A stretch of 19,690 nucleotides of DNA from Streptosporangiaceae bacterium (GCA_030045215.1 JASIBJ010000503.1:1-19690); one strand, 5' to 3'. Shown: positions 1 to 7,644, counted from the stretch's first letter. The notes: generated from the sequence alone by a model not told the origin. Numbers and translations: made by a program.

Positions 1-1380
1 ACCGGGACGGCCAGCCGCGGCCGCCGGGGCCGCGCTAGCCGCCGGCACCAGCTGCCTGGCAGACCGATCGGCCGGCCGTGCGGGCAGCATCAGCACCCGC
101 GTGGCCGAGGCGGCCAGGCCGAAGAACGCCACCGTGACCGCGACGATGAGGAATGCGGCGGCCGCGTAGCTACCCGAGCTAAGCCCGCCGGCAACGATCT
201 CGAACTCGCTTCGGAACAGTCCGAAGGGCGGCATCGCGCCGAGCGCGAAGATGGCGAGCAGGAACAGCGGCCCGCTCCACGGCAGGAGATCCAGGCCACC
301 GCGGATGGCGTCGATCCGCTTTGTTCTGAATTTGCGCACGAATACGCCCGCGCCCATGAACGCATTCGCCTTCGCCGCGGCGTGCCCGAGCACATGCAAC
401 AGCACCCCGGCCAGGGCCGCGGGGGCGCCAAAGCTGACCCCGATGGCCAGGATGCCCATGTGCTCGACGCTCGAGTAGGCGAGCAGCCTCTTGATGTCGC
501 GCTGGCCGAATAGGTAAAGCGCCGCCAGCAGCAAGGAGGCGATGCCGAACGCGAGCAGCACGCCGCGCGGGAAGGCCGGGCCGAGCGCGGCCACCGCCAC
601 CTGGTAGAAGCGCAGGATCGCGTAAAAGCTCACCGCCAGCAGCGACCCGGACAGCAGCGCCGACACCGGCGTCGGGGCCTCGGAGTGGGCGTCTGGCAAC
701 CAGGTGTGCACCGGCACCAGGCCCATCTTCGTTCCGTAGCCGAGAACGGCCAGCACGAACGCCAGCTGCACCGCTGCATGCGGCAAATGCCTGGCGGCGG
801 TCAGGAGCTGCGTGAAGCCCAGGTCGTAGGACTGGCCGAGAACATGCGCGCCCGCGTAATAGGCGAAGATCGTCGCCAGCAGCGCCAGGCCTAGCCCTGC
901 CGAACCGAGCAGCACGTACTTCCAGGCCGCCTCCGCTGCCCCGTCGGTGTCCTCGATCGCGACCAGCAATGCCGAGATCACCGTGGTGACCTCGATCGCG
1001 ACCCACAGCAGCGCGAGGTTGCTCATCATCGGCGCCACCAGCATGGCCCAGGCGAACAGGTTCAGGCCGACCCAGAACTGACGCGCACGACGCCCGCGGC
1101 TGTCGTGTCCGGCGCCCAGGTAGCCGATCGAGTAGATCGCGACGATTGCGTACAGGAACCCGGTGGCCAGCAGGAAGACCGCGCTGACCGCGTCGACTCG
1201 CAGCACTCTGAGATATCCGGGGTTGCCGTGGGCCGCCGTCGGCACCAGCGCGATCACCAGCCCGAAGCAGACGACGCCGCAGGCTGCGGTCAGCGCCCCT
1301 GTTGCCCGGAGCGGGGCGCGCAGGCACACCAGCGCGGCCGCCAACGGTAGCGCCAGCAACAACACCATGACTGCGTGCAC
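1..1380 (-). CDS. hyfF: Hydrogenase-4 component F-like antiporter subunit (3' end beyond window)
   Basis: Membrane subunit of a group-4 hydrogenase / formate-hydrogenlyase-type complex. It belongs to the NuoL/M/N proton-antiporter family and would couple electron transfer to proton or ion movement. The frame is open for 460 codons to the window edge (E. coli HyfF is about 526 residues), so the C-terminus is missing. Visible features are many hydrophobic helices, the helix-5 glutamate in LLWVAIEVTT (about E130), the KMGLVPVHTWLPDAHSEAPTP block (about 219-238, with the conserved lysine), KRLLAYSSVEHMG (297-309) and the lysine in HAAAKANAF (about 332-341). I chose the GTG at 1380 because a GGGGG ribosome site lies just upstream and the hyfE stop is only 3 bases away. 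ATG at 1368 is the alternative but has no clear ribosome site. It is the third gene of a tight hyfC-hyfE-hyfF run. Other NuoN/MrpD-type antiporters are possible, but gene order favours HyfF. Confidence 0.88.
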   Translation of the reverse strand, partial: MHAVMVLLLALPLAAALVCLRAPLRATGALTAACGVVCFGLVIALVPTAAHGNPGYLRVLRVDAVSAVFLLATGFLYAIVAIYSIGYLGAGHDSRGRRARQFWVGLNLFAWAMLVAPMMSNLALLWVAIEVTTVISALLVAIEDTDGAAEAAWKYVLLGSAGLGLALLATIFAYYAGAHVLGQSYDLGFTQLLTAARHLPHAAVQLAFVLAVLGYGTKMGLVPVHTWLPDAHSEAPTPVSALLSGSLLAVSFYAILRFYQVAVAALGPAFPRGVLLAFGIASLLLAALYLFGQRDIKRLLAYSSVEHMGILAIGVSFGAPAALAGVLLHVLGHAAAKANAFMGAGVFVRKFRTKRIDAIRGGLDLLPWSGPLFLLAIFALGAMPPFGLFRSEFEIVAGGLSSGSYAAAAFLIVAVTVAFFGLAASATRVLMLPARPADRSARQLVPAASAAPAAAAGRPG

Positions 1381-1383
1381 CGG

Positions 1384-2094
1384 CTACCCCCGCAGGCCGG
1401 TGAGGTCGGCGGTGGACATGGACTCGGCGCGCCCGTGATGCACCCGGATCAGCAGGCCGAAGACGACGACCGCGACCAGCAGGTCGAACAGGAATGCCAC
1501 CTCCAGGATCAGCGGAAGCCCGGCCGCCACCACGAGCGCGGTGAGCGAGACGCCGTTTTCCAGCGACAGGAATCCGATGGCCTGGGACACCACGTCCCGG
1601 CGGACGATCATGAGCACGAACGCGACGAGGATGACGGCCACGGAGACCGAGAGCGCCGTCGTCGGCAGAACCGGGCTCCGGATGCCGAGCGCCGCGACGG
1701 TGAAGAAGCCGAACGCCGCCACCGCGATCGCGACCAGCACTGCGCTCGCCACGCTGAGGGCATGACTGCCCGCGATGTCGCTCCAGCGCGGGTCGCCGCC
1801 GATCGCGCCGATGCCGCGCAGCAGCCTGCGCAGCACGACCGGCACGATCACGGCCTTGAGCGCGAACGACAGTGCCGCCAGCGCATACAGGTCCGGCAGG
1901 TTGCGGGTCGCGGCGACGACCACGGCCAGGACCGAGATCAGCGCCGACTGAGCCGCGTACAGGCGGACCTGGTCGCGCAGCAGTGCCTGCCTGAACATGC
2001 CGAACTCGACCAGCAGCACGCCGACCGCGATGACGTCTGCGCCGCCGGACAGCGCGCTCGGCGCGGCCACGGTGGCCGCGGTGAGTCCCGACAT
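1384..2094 (-). CDS. hyfE: Hydrogenase-4 component E-like membrane protein
   Basis: Integral membrane subunit of 236 residues, related to HyfE of hydrogenase-4 and, in its C-terminal half, to NuoK. It probably forms part of the proton path of the membrane arm. Repeated hydrophobic helices cover about residues 18-38, 48-65, 68-90, 112-135, 146-165, 182-196 and 200-217. Acidic membrane residues typical of NuoK-like proteins are present: E179 in SQAIGFLSLENGVSL and E198 in LILEVAFLFDLL. The ATG shares one base with the hyfC stop (TGATG), so the two genes are almost certainly translationally coupled. The stop lies 3 bases before the hyfF start. No truncation or frameshift is seen. Confidence 0.88.
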   Translation of the reverse strand: MSGLTAATVAAPSALSGGADVIAVGVLLVEFGMFRQALLRDQVRLYAAQSALISVLAVVVAATRNLPDLYALAALSFALKAVIVPVVLRRLLRGIGAIGGDPRWSDIAGSHALSVASAVLVAIAVAAFGFFTVAALGIRSPVLPTTALSVSVAVILVAFVLMIVRRDVVSQAIGFLSLENGVSLTALVVAAGLPLILEVAFLFDLLVAVVVFGLLIRVHHGRAESMSTADLTGLRG

Positions 2095-3056
2095 CACCCG
2101 CCCCCAAGGTAGAGCGTGAACACGCCGAGCACCGCGAGCAGGAACGCGCCCGCGGCGAACTCGGTGATCTTGAATAGCCGCAGTTTGGCGAACGAGTTGT
2201 CGATCACCGCGATCACGACGCCGAGCAGCGCGGCCTTGCCGACTAGCGCCGCGATCGCCAGCAGCACGGGGACCAGGCCCGGAGTCGAGGACAGGCCCCA
2301 CGGCGCGACGAACACGTTGAGCAAGATCGTGAAGAGGATCAGCTGCTTCATGGCTGAGCCCCACTTCAGCAGGGCCAAGTACGGGCCAGAGTGCTCGAAC
2401 GGGCGGGCCTCCTCGATCATCCCGAACTCGTTGGTGCCGGTGTGGGTCTCGACCGGGATCCGCGCGGTCTCGTACAGGATCACCATGAACAGCGCCGCCG
2501 CGGCGAGCAGGTGAGCGGGCCTGATGATCTGCCCGGCGGACGAGCGCACCGTGGCGGCCAAGGCGTAGGGCAGGTCGGTTCCCGTGACCAGCGCGACCGT
2601 GAACACGACGAACAGCACGACTGGCTCGGTGATCGCACCGAATGTCTTGGCCCGGCTCGCGCCTAGCTGGGCATAGGGGCTGCCGGTCTCCAGGGCCGCT
2701 ACGGCGACCAGGAAGCTGGCCAGCGACAGGATGAAGCCTCCGCCCAGGATGTCCCCCATGTAGCCGAGCGGCAGGCCGAACGTGGTGAGCACCGGAATCA
2801 GCAGCGGCACTGTCAGGTAGCAGGTCATCGCCGCCAGCGGTGCGGCCAGGAACACCCAGCTGGATCCCTCGGGCGCGAGGGCTTCCTTGCGGAACAGCTT
2901 GGCCAGGTCGTAGTACGGCTGCAGCACGCGCGGCCCGGCCCTGCCCTGCAGCCGTGCCTCGACCCGGCTGATCACGCCGGAGACGCCGGGGGCAGCCGCG
3001 GCAATCGTCACGACCTGGAGCAGCTGTACGACGGGTATGGGCAGCGGCGGGCTCAC
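2094..3056 (-). CDS. hyfC: Hydrogenase-4 component C / NuoH-like membrane subunit
   Basis: Membrane anchor subunit of 320 residues in the NuoH / HycD / HyfC family, which docks the hydrophilic electron-transfer arm to the membrane. Family signatures are clear: the cytoplasmic loop GRAGPRVLQPYYDLAKLF (38-55), GSPYAQLGASRAK (125-137), and ARIPVETHTGTNEFGMIEE (198-216), with the acidic residues typical of the quinone-site loop in complex I relatives. About eight helices can be drawn. The start is a GTG. The frame is open upstream to a stop at 3129-3131 but offers no ATG. hyfC is first in the run hyfC-hyfE-hyfF. In enteric hyf and in the M. tuberculosis Rv0083-Rv0087 locus a HyfB-like gene precedes it, but here a 239-base non-coding stretch does. 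Confidence 0.9.
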   Translation of the reverse strand: MSPPLPIPVVQLLQVVTIAAAAPGVSGVISRVEARLQGRAGPRVLQPYYDLAKLFRKEALAPEGSSWVFLAAPLAAMTCYLTVPLLIPVLTTFGLPLGYMGDILGGGFILSLASFLVAVAALETGSPYAQLGASRAKTFGAITEPVVLFVVFTVALVTGTDLPYALAATVRSSAGQIIRPAHLLAAAALFMVILYETARIPVETHTGTNEFGMIEEARPFEHSGPYLALLKWGSAMKQLILFTILLNVFVAPWGLSSTPGLVPVLLAIAALVGKAALLGVVIAVIDNSFAKLRLFKITEFAAGAFLLAVLGVFTLYLGGG

Positions 3057-3295
3057 CGTGATGCTCGTCTCGGGCGGGCCTGCGCGCTGCCGGCCGGGCC
3101 GCCCGCCGTATCGTTGCCGGGCGGCTCGTTAGATTCGCCGATCACTGATGGTTCCTCTCACGTCTCGGGGTTGCCCGCATTCCGTGGTAGAGGCCATCAG
3201 CGAAACTGTTCCGCGGTTCGTGGCGAGCCTCATCGCCAGTCGCTCCTTTGTATCCTACGTACCGCGGCAACTGCAATCCACATAAGTCACTTCTG
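3057..3295. other. Intergenic region upstream of hyfC
   Basis: This stretch of 239 bases lies between the GTPase stop and the hyfC start and should hold the hyf promoter unless the GTPase transcript reads through. I see a small perfect stem TGGCGA / TCGCCA (3221-3238, 6-base loop) downstream of the GTPase, without a T run. No gene is recognisable. I looked for a DosR-type box and found none convincing. Confidence 0.5.
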
Positions 3296-5059
3296 TCACG
3301 AAGCTTCACTGCTGCCACGGATGCAGCCCTCGGCCGCTGTGGTGGCGGACTCGTCCGAAAGCTGGCTGAGCGCCGCTTGGAGCGCGCGGTCACGCTCGCC
3401 GAGGTCCGCTAGCTGGCGATCACGCTCCTGGCCGGCTTCGGCGCGGATGACGCTGGCGCGGTCCAGGGCCGCGGTCAGCCGCTGCGCCGAGCCGGCGTAG
3501 CGGCGGCGCACGTCGGCGATGACCTGCCGGGTCGCGTCGGCCAGCCGGTACTGCAGGTCGCCCCGCGCGCGGCCGATCTGGCCGCTGACCAGCAGGTCGA
3601 CCTGATCGAGTAGCGCCTTGCGGGCCAGCCGCCGACCGTACTCACCAGGCAGCCGGCGCCGGATCGCACCGGCCAGCAACTCGGTTTGGTCGACGTGCTC
3701 GTCCAGGGTGTAAAAGAAACTGCGACTGTCCGGCAGTTGCTCGTCGAGCGCGGGCAGCGTGAGCTCGAGTCCGAGCAGACCGGAGGCCGCGGCACGGACC
3801 GCCGCCAGCTCCGCCTCCAGATCCGAAAGCAGCCTTTCTCCTAGCGCGTGTAGCCCGGCCTCCAGTCGGCTGGTCTGCTCCCGGCGCCAGTCCTCGGCGG
3901 CCGCGGCGATCATGCGGGTCAGCTGCGCCCGGCCGGTGCGCTCAAGGTCACCCGGTGCGACTGCCGCCAGGTCCCCGTCCAGCAGTGCCGCCATGTTCGC
4001 AGCGATGTCTGCGGACAGCTGCGGCTGCACCTGCGCGGCAGCGACGTTGAGGGCCTCGAGCATCCGCCGGGACTGAGCGGTCGCGCGGTCCTCGGCGTCG
4101 ACGCGGCCGGTGGTCATGGCCGCGAGCCGGGTGCGGAAGGCCGCGATCTGTCCCTCGGCTTCCTCACCCGGCAGCCGCGCGGCGCGCCGGGCCAGGGTGA
4201 CCTCGTCCAGCAGCAGCTGGCCGATCCTGCGGCCATGGCGGGTCACGGACCGCTCCAGCCCGGCCATCCGGCCGGTGTCAAGGTAACCCGTGAAGTCTTC
4301 GGCGAAGGCGGTGAAGCCGGGGTCACCGGCCGGGGTCAGCGCGGCCCGCGCGGACAGCGGGTACACCGGCTGAGGGCGGCCGGTTACGTCGCTGACGACC
4401 CGCGCGGTGAACTCCAGCGCCTCGGCCAGCGACCGCTCGTCCAGGTAGTCGGCCTTGTTCAGGACGACGAACAGCGCCACCGACAGGCCGGCGACCCGCC
4501 CGAGTAGGACCCGTTCGCTGGCCGAGACCGGCGGGTCGGCGGTGAGCACGAAGATGGCCGCGTCCATGGACGGGAGAACGGCGTCGGCGGCGGCGGTGTT
4601 GTGCGCGTGCACCGAGCCGGTGCCCGGTGTGTCGACGATCTCCGCGCCCTGGGCCAGGACCTTCGCGTCCGCTCGGACCGTGATCGCCCCGACGTTACGG
4701 CAGTTTTCTGGATTACCCCGTTCCGTGCCGTAATCAGCAAGCGCGGCAAGTGGCAAGCGTTCGGTACGACCATCGCCGAAGGTTACCTCGATACCCTCGC
4801 CGTCACCCTGCACCACCGTGGTCGCGACCGTGGTCACGGGCGTGACGCCCACGGGCAGCATCTCCCGGCCCAAGAGGGCGTTGACCAGGGTGCTCTTGCC
4901 GCGCTTTGCCTCCCCCGCCACCAGCACCCGCAGCCTCGCCGACTTCAGCCGGTCGCGCAGCGCGGCCAGCGCCTCGCGATCGGCATCGTCGGCCAGCGCG
5001 CTGAGGCTCTCGAGAGCCGCGACGATTGCCGATTTGCCAGCTGTACGCACGTCTGTCAC
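3296..5059 (-). CDS. Dynamin-like GTPase
   Basis: Large GTPase of 587 residues in the bacterial dynamin-like group (Dynamin_N fold, distantly like mycobacterial IniA/IniC), likely acting on the inner face of the membrane. All G-motifs are present: P-loop GEAKRGKST (49-57), switch I TPVTT (73-77), DTPG (143-146) and NKAD (201-204). The C-terminal 280 residues are Ala/Leu/Arg/Glu-rich and helical, as in dynamin stalk regions. I see no transmembrane helix. The start is GTG at 5059 with GGTAG directly upstream. A GTG three codons in, preceded by AGGTGA, is a possible alternative. It lies 149 bases downstream of a Usp gene on the same strand and 239 bases before hyfC, so it may be co-transcribed with either. 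The substrate membrane and cargo cannot be told from sequence. Confidence 0.85.
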   Translation of the reverse strand: MTDVRTAGKSAIVAALESLSALADDADREALAALRDRLKSARLRVLVAGEAKRGKSTLVNALLGREMLPVGVTPVTTVATTVVQGDGEGIEVTFGDGRTERLPLAALADYGTERGNPENCRNVGAITVRADAKVLAQGAEIVDTPGTGSVHAHNTAAADAVLPSMDAAIFVLTADPPVSASERVLLGRVAGLSVALFVVLNKADYLDERSLAEALEFTARVVSDVTGRPQPVYPLSARAALTPAGDPGFTAFAEDFTGYLDTGRMAGLERSVTRHGRRIGQLLLDEVTLARRAARLPGEEAEGQIAAFRTRLAAMTTGRVDAEDRATAQSRRMLEALNVAAAQVQPQLSADIAANMAALLDGDLAAVAPGDLERTGRAQLTRMIAAAAEDWRREQTSRLEAGLHALGERLLSDLEAELAAVRAAASGLLGLELTLPALDEQLPDSRSFFYTLDEHVDQTELLAGAIRRRLPGEYGRRLARKALLDQVDLLVSGQIGRARGDLQYRLADATRQVIADVRRRYAGSAQRLTAALDRASVIRAEAGQERDRQLADLGERDRALQAALSQLSDESATTAAEGCIRGSSEAS

Positions 5060-5174
5060 CTACCCATGCCAGGTAGGGACCGTTGGCGGCGCTGCCGCAT
5101 TCGAATGGCGGGCCCCTCCGCCCGTTCCGTCTGTGCCAGGCTAGCCGCTTGCCGCCAGGTCCGCGCAGCCGCGA

Positions 5175-5199
5175 CCCCGACCGGCTCCGTCGGCCGGGG
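5175..5199 (-). terminator. Possible terminator after the 5209 Usp gene
   Basis: CCCCG and CGGGG form the base of an imperfect GC-rich hairpin (about 9 pairs, one mismatch) just past the Usp stop and before the GTPase gene. There is no T run, so it may only weakly stop transcription. Confidence 0.35.
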
Positions 5200-5208
5200 C
5201 AGTGCAGC

Positions 5209-5622
5209 TCACACCACCACGACGACGGGACGGTCGGCCAAATGCACGACCTTGTGTGAGGTACTGCCGCCTAATAGCGCGGTCAGGTCACTCCGGCGGC
5301 GCGATCCGATGACGATCACGCCAACGTCATGAGCCTTGGCGTAGGCGGTGATCTCGCGCGCAGTGTGGCTATACAAGTTCGCTGCCACTTCGCCGGTTGC
5401 CCTTATCCCGGCCTGGCTGAGCTTGTCGGTCGCCGCTTTGACCATCATGTGCGCGTCCTCGTACGAGAAGGCCGTGCACGCCTTGTACACAGATGGCTCT
5501 GCTTCCCAGACGTGGAGCACGTGAACTTCGCCGTTCGCGGCGGTCGCCAGCTCCTGGGCTGCGGCCAGCACGCGCTCGGCCATTAGCGACTCGTCAACTG
5601 CCGCGAGGATCTTCTCGTACAT
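5209..5622 (-). CDS. Universal stress protein, single domain
   Basis: Cytoplasmic UspA-fold protein of 137 residues. Members of the family bind ATP or act as stress and redox modulators; several M. tuberculosis paralogues are DosR-controlled. The N-terminal strand KILAAVDES (4-12) and the C-terminal block VIGSRRRSDLTALLGGS are recognisable. The usual G-2x-G-9x-G(S/T) nucleotide motif is altered, with GSRR where GSRG is typical, so ATP binding is uncertain. The ATG has a GGGAG ribosome site 7 bases upstream. The gene is transcribed divergently from a second Usp gene, and the shared 275-base region carries four DosR-like boxes. A -10-like TAGAAC (minus strand, 5667-5662) lies 35 bases from the centre of the proximal box. 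Confidence 0.9.
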   Translation of the reverse strand: MYEKILAAVDESLMAERVLAAAQELATAANGEVHVLHVWEAEPSVYKACTAFSYEDAHMMVKAATDKLSQAGIRATGEVAANLYSHTAREITAYAKAHDVGVIVIGSRRRSDLTALLGGSTSHKVVHLADRPVVVVV

Positions 5623-5651
5623 CGCCTGCTCCCGTCGTCTTGCTGGCTTCG

Positions 5652-5662
5652 CTAACGGTTAG
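5652..5662. repeat. Short perfect inverted repeat CTAACGGTTAG
   Basis: CTAAC-G-GTTAG is a perfect 5+5 palindrome with one central base. It lies between the presumed transcription start and the ATG of the 5209 Usp gene and partly overlaps the -10-like TAGAAC. It could be a small operator or simply chance. Confidence 0.35.
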
Positions 5663-5695
5663 TTCTAAGTTCCGTGCGCGGCCAGCCCGGAGCAA

Positions 5696-5731
5696 AGGGC
5701 ATTGGTCCCAATCTCACGGGTCGGTTGACCC
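5696..5731 (-). promoter_or_regulatory. Paired DosR/DevR-like boxes for the 5209 Usp gene
   Basis: Two 14-base sites match the DosR core GGGAC-N4-GTCCC: AGGGCATTGGTCCC at 5696-5709 (8 of 10 half-site bases) and GGGTCGGTTGACCC at 5718-5731 (8 of 10, itself a perfect palindrome of half-sites). Their centres are exactly 22 bp apart. The proximal box centre lies 80 bases upstream of the ATG and 35 bases upstream of a -10-like TAGAAC, fitting an activator placed at the -35 region. Confidence 0.6.
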
Positions 5732-5776
5732 GCCACACCTGTCCGCCTGCGTGCCGATTCGCGTGATAGTTCGGCT

Positions 5777-5812
5777 AGGACCGATGACCTAACCAGCTGC
5801 TACCAACGTCCC
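5777..5812 (+). promoter_or_regulatory. Paired DosR/DevR-like boxes for the 5898 Usp gene
   Basis: AGGACCGATGACCT (5777-5790, 7 of 10 half-site bases) and GCTACCAACGTCCC (5799-5812, 8 of 10, right half perfect) are spaced 22 bp centre to centre. This is the same geometry as the pair serving the opposite gene. The proximal centre is 92 bases before the ATG at 5898. I do not see a convincing -10. Confidence 0.5.
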
Positions 5813-5897
5813 TTCTGCTGTGATACCGGACGCGTCATGCTGGTGGCGAGAGCAGAACTGCCAGTCCGTGGCGGCCGCAGCAGAAAGGAAAGCAGCG

Positions 5898-6335
5898 ATG
5901 CCTGGAATCACAGTGGGGATCGACGGGTCAGACAATGCCCATCACGCGCTGATATGGGCGATGAAGGAGGCCGCGTTGCGCGACGTGCCGCTGACGGTCC
6001 TGACGGTCCACGAGACGGTCGCCAGCTACTGGAGCCGCCAGCCGGTCACGTTCGCGGGCGATGAGGAGCGGGTAAGTCATGCTCGCGAGGCAGCCGAACA
6101 GGCCGTCGCGGAGGTCGCGAAGGAACTTGGCGACGACAAGCAGCCGCAGGTCACGGTGACCGCGATAAACGGCTTCTCCGCAAAGGCCCTGATCGATGCC
6201 TCGGCCGATGCCGACCTGCTGGTGGTGGGCACCCGTGGCGGCGGCGGCTTCCCGCATCTGAGCCTCGGCGCGGTCAGCAGCCAGGTCGTTCACCACGCCA
6301 GGTGCCCGATCGTCGTCGTGCCCTACAGCCGGTGA
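5898..6335 (+). CDS. Universal stress protein, single domain
   Basis: UspA-fold protein of 145 residues. The N-terminal ITVGIDGSDNAHHAL (4-18) has the ATP-contacting aspartate of the family. The C-terminal VVGTRGGGGFPHLSLG preserves the G-2x-G-9x-G spacing of the nucleotide loop and is followed by AVSSQVVHHARCPIVVV. I chose ATG 5898 because AAGGAA lies upstream and homology begins there; the frame is open further 5' (from about 5820), but that part looks unlike a Usp. It is divergent from the Usp at 5209 and 126 bases ahead of the CBS-BON gene, which has its own box pair. Confidence 0.92.
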   Translation: MPGITVGIDGSDNAHHALIWAMKEAALRDVPLTVLTVHETVASYWSRQPVTFAGDEERVSHAREAAEQAVAEVAKELGDDKQPQVTVTAINGFSAKALIDASADADLLVVGTRGGGGFPHLSLGAVSSQVVHHARCPIVVVPYSR

Positions 6336-6374
6336 GGTGGATGTTCTGAGCAGTGAGCGGTGAAAACCGAGGTC

Positions 6375-6410
6375 CGGCCGAACGTCCCTGACTGCGGGGA
6401 GTAAAGGCCC
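6375..6410 (+). promoter_or_regulatory. Paired DosR/DevR-like boxes ahead of the CBS-BON gene
   Basis: CGGCCGAACGTCCC (6375-6388, 8 of 10 half-site bases) and GGGAGTAAAGGCCC (6397-6410, 8 of 10, with the TWWA centre matched in full) are 22 bp apart centre to centre. The proximal centre is 58 bases before the ATG at 6462. A weak TAGCAG at 6439 sits 35 bases on, where the -10 falls in the Usp and stomatin promoters. Confidence 0.6.
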
Positions 6411-6461
6411 TGTTACGCCTGGTGTGGCAGCGGGACGCTAGCAGGGAGAGGAGCGAAGACG

Positions 6462-7106
6462 ATGACCACAACTGTCGGCGACGTCATGACCAGGCGAGTG
6501 ATCGCGCTTCGCGAGGACGCCAGCTATAAGGACATAGTCAGTGCACTGCGGCACTACCGCGTCAGCGCCTGCCCCGTGATCGATGAGGTTGGCCGTGTTA
6601 TCGGAGTGGTATCCGAGGCGGACCTGCTGTACAAGCAGACCGATCCGGAGATGCCGACCGGGATTATCCGCCTGAACTGGAGGCTGCACGAGCAGACAAA
6701 GGCGACGGCAATGACCGCTCACGAGCTGATGACAGCACCGGCGATCGTGATTGATCCGTCTACCTCGATAAGGGCGGCGGCGAAGATCATGCAGGACCGG
6801 CAGGTGAAGCGGCTGCCGGTCTCGGGACCGAACGGTGAGCTGGTCGGCATCGTGACCAGGTCCGACCTGCTCTGCGTCTTCGAGCAGCCGGACGCGGACA
6901 TCTGGGATCACGTCGTCAAGGTGATCCTCGATGAAGAATTCGGGCTCGATCCTGACAGCTTTGACGTGACTGTGAGCTCCGGTGTCGTGACCATCAGCGG
7001 CGAAATCGATCGGCGTGACACTGCGCTCCGGCTGCTCGCCAGGATCCGGCACGCGGAGGCTGTCGTGGGCATCCGCGACCGCCTCAGCTACCCGGACGAG
7101 TCCTAA
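6462..7106 (+). CDS. CBS-pair and BON domain protein
   Basis: Cytoplasmic protein of 214 residues. Two CBS motifs (about 7-60 and 88-142; VGDVMTRRVIALRED and AHELMTAPAIVID begin them) form a Bateman module that usually senses adenine nucleotides. A C-terminal BON domain follows (about 147-210; VTVSSGVVTISGEIDRR is typical). The M. tuberculosis DosR regulon includes a CBS-only protein, Rv2626c (HRP1); here a BON domain is added. The start has a GGAG-type ribosome site. It is probably co-transcribed with the cyclic-nucleotide-binding-domain gene 52 bases downstream, under the box pair at 6375-6410. Ligand and target are unknown. Confidence 0.9.
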   Translation: MTTTVGDVMTRRVIALREDASYKDIVSALRHYRVSACPVIDEVGRVIGVVSEADLLYKQTDPEMPTGIIRLNWRLHEQTKATAMTAHELMTAPAIVIDPSTSIRAAAKIMQDRQVKRLPVSGPNGELVGIVTRSDLLCVFEQPDADIWDHVVKVILDEEFGLDPDSFDVTVSSGVVTISGEIDRRDTALRLLARIRHAEAVVGIRDRLSYPDES

Positions 7107-7158
7107 CCGGGAGAGCCCGCCGCCCGAGTGCGCTTCCGCAAGGGGAGGAGACGTGGAC

Positions 7159-7644
7159 ATGGCCGAGAATCCTGCGATCGTCGGTGCGGAACCGCTGCTG
7201 CGCGGACTTCCGGCCGACCAGATCGCACTGCTGACCGCATCGGCTCGCCGTGTCAGCCTGCCGCTGCACCACCGGCTCTTCGAGGAAGGCGGACCCGCCG
7301 ACCGGTTCTGGATCATCGACGCCGGGCAGGTCGCGCTGGACGTGCTGGAACCCGGAGTCGGACGGCTGACCATCGCGACGCTCGGCCGCGGCGATGTCGT
7401 CGGCCTGTCCTGGCTCGTGCCGCCCTATCAGTGGCAGTTCAGCGCCACGTGCACGCAGCCGGTGCAGGCGTTCGAATTTGATGCCCGGGCTGTCAGGGCT
7501 GCTTGCGCCGAACACCCGGAGCTTGGCCATGCGATCGCGATGCGGTTCATGACGATCGCGCTCCACAGGCTGCAGACCACCAGGACTCGCCTGCTGCGGG
7601 CGAGATCGGTCGCGCAAGCGGCCGCAAGTGCCCCAGGGGACTAA
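7159..7644 (+). CDS. Stand-alone cyclic-nucleotide-binding-domain protein
   Basis: Protein of 161 residues covering one Crp-like beta-barrel domain: LFEEGGPADRFWIIDAGQVAL (40-60) and IATLGRGDVVGLSWLVPPYQW (72-92). There is no C-terminal helix-turn-helix, so it is not a Crp-type DNA-binding regulator. In the phosphate-binding cassette position the usual R-[ST]-A is replaced by QFSA (93-96), so cAMP binding is doubtful. ATG 7159 has AGGAG 8 bases upstream; GTG 7153 is an alternative. Its stop codon lies inside a DosR-like box that probably serves gap. It is likely an operon partner of the CBS-BON gene. Confidence 0.82.
   Translation: MAENPAIVGAEPLLRGLPADQIALLTASARRVSLPLHHRLFEEGGPADRFWIIDAGQVALDVLEPGVGRLTIATLGRGDVVGLSWLVPPYQWQFSATCTQPVQAFEFDARAVRAACAEHPELGHAIAMRFMTIALHRLQTTRTRLLRARSVAQAAASAPGD

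Noticed and set aside
179..2107. A 642-codon minus-strand open frame
   Set aside because: It is Arg/Gly-rich low-complexity translation out of frame with hyfE and hyfF, which carry clear family motifs on the same strand; a GC-rich shadow.
3187..3282. A short plus-strand frame (VEAISETVPRF...) as a gene remnant
   Set aside because: It looks protein-like but I recognise no family, and there is no start or ribosome site to support it.
3057..3295. DosR-type box for the hyf genes
   Set aside because: The best candidate (3286-3299) has two half-matches, overlaps the GTPase stop and has only a poor partner.
5076..5089. GGGACCGTTGGCGG as a DosR-like box for the GTPase gene
   Set aside because: Only the left half matches, there is no partner at 22 bp, and it lies about 23 bases from the start codon, too close for an activator site.
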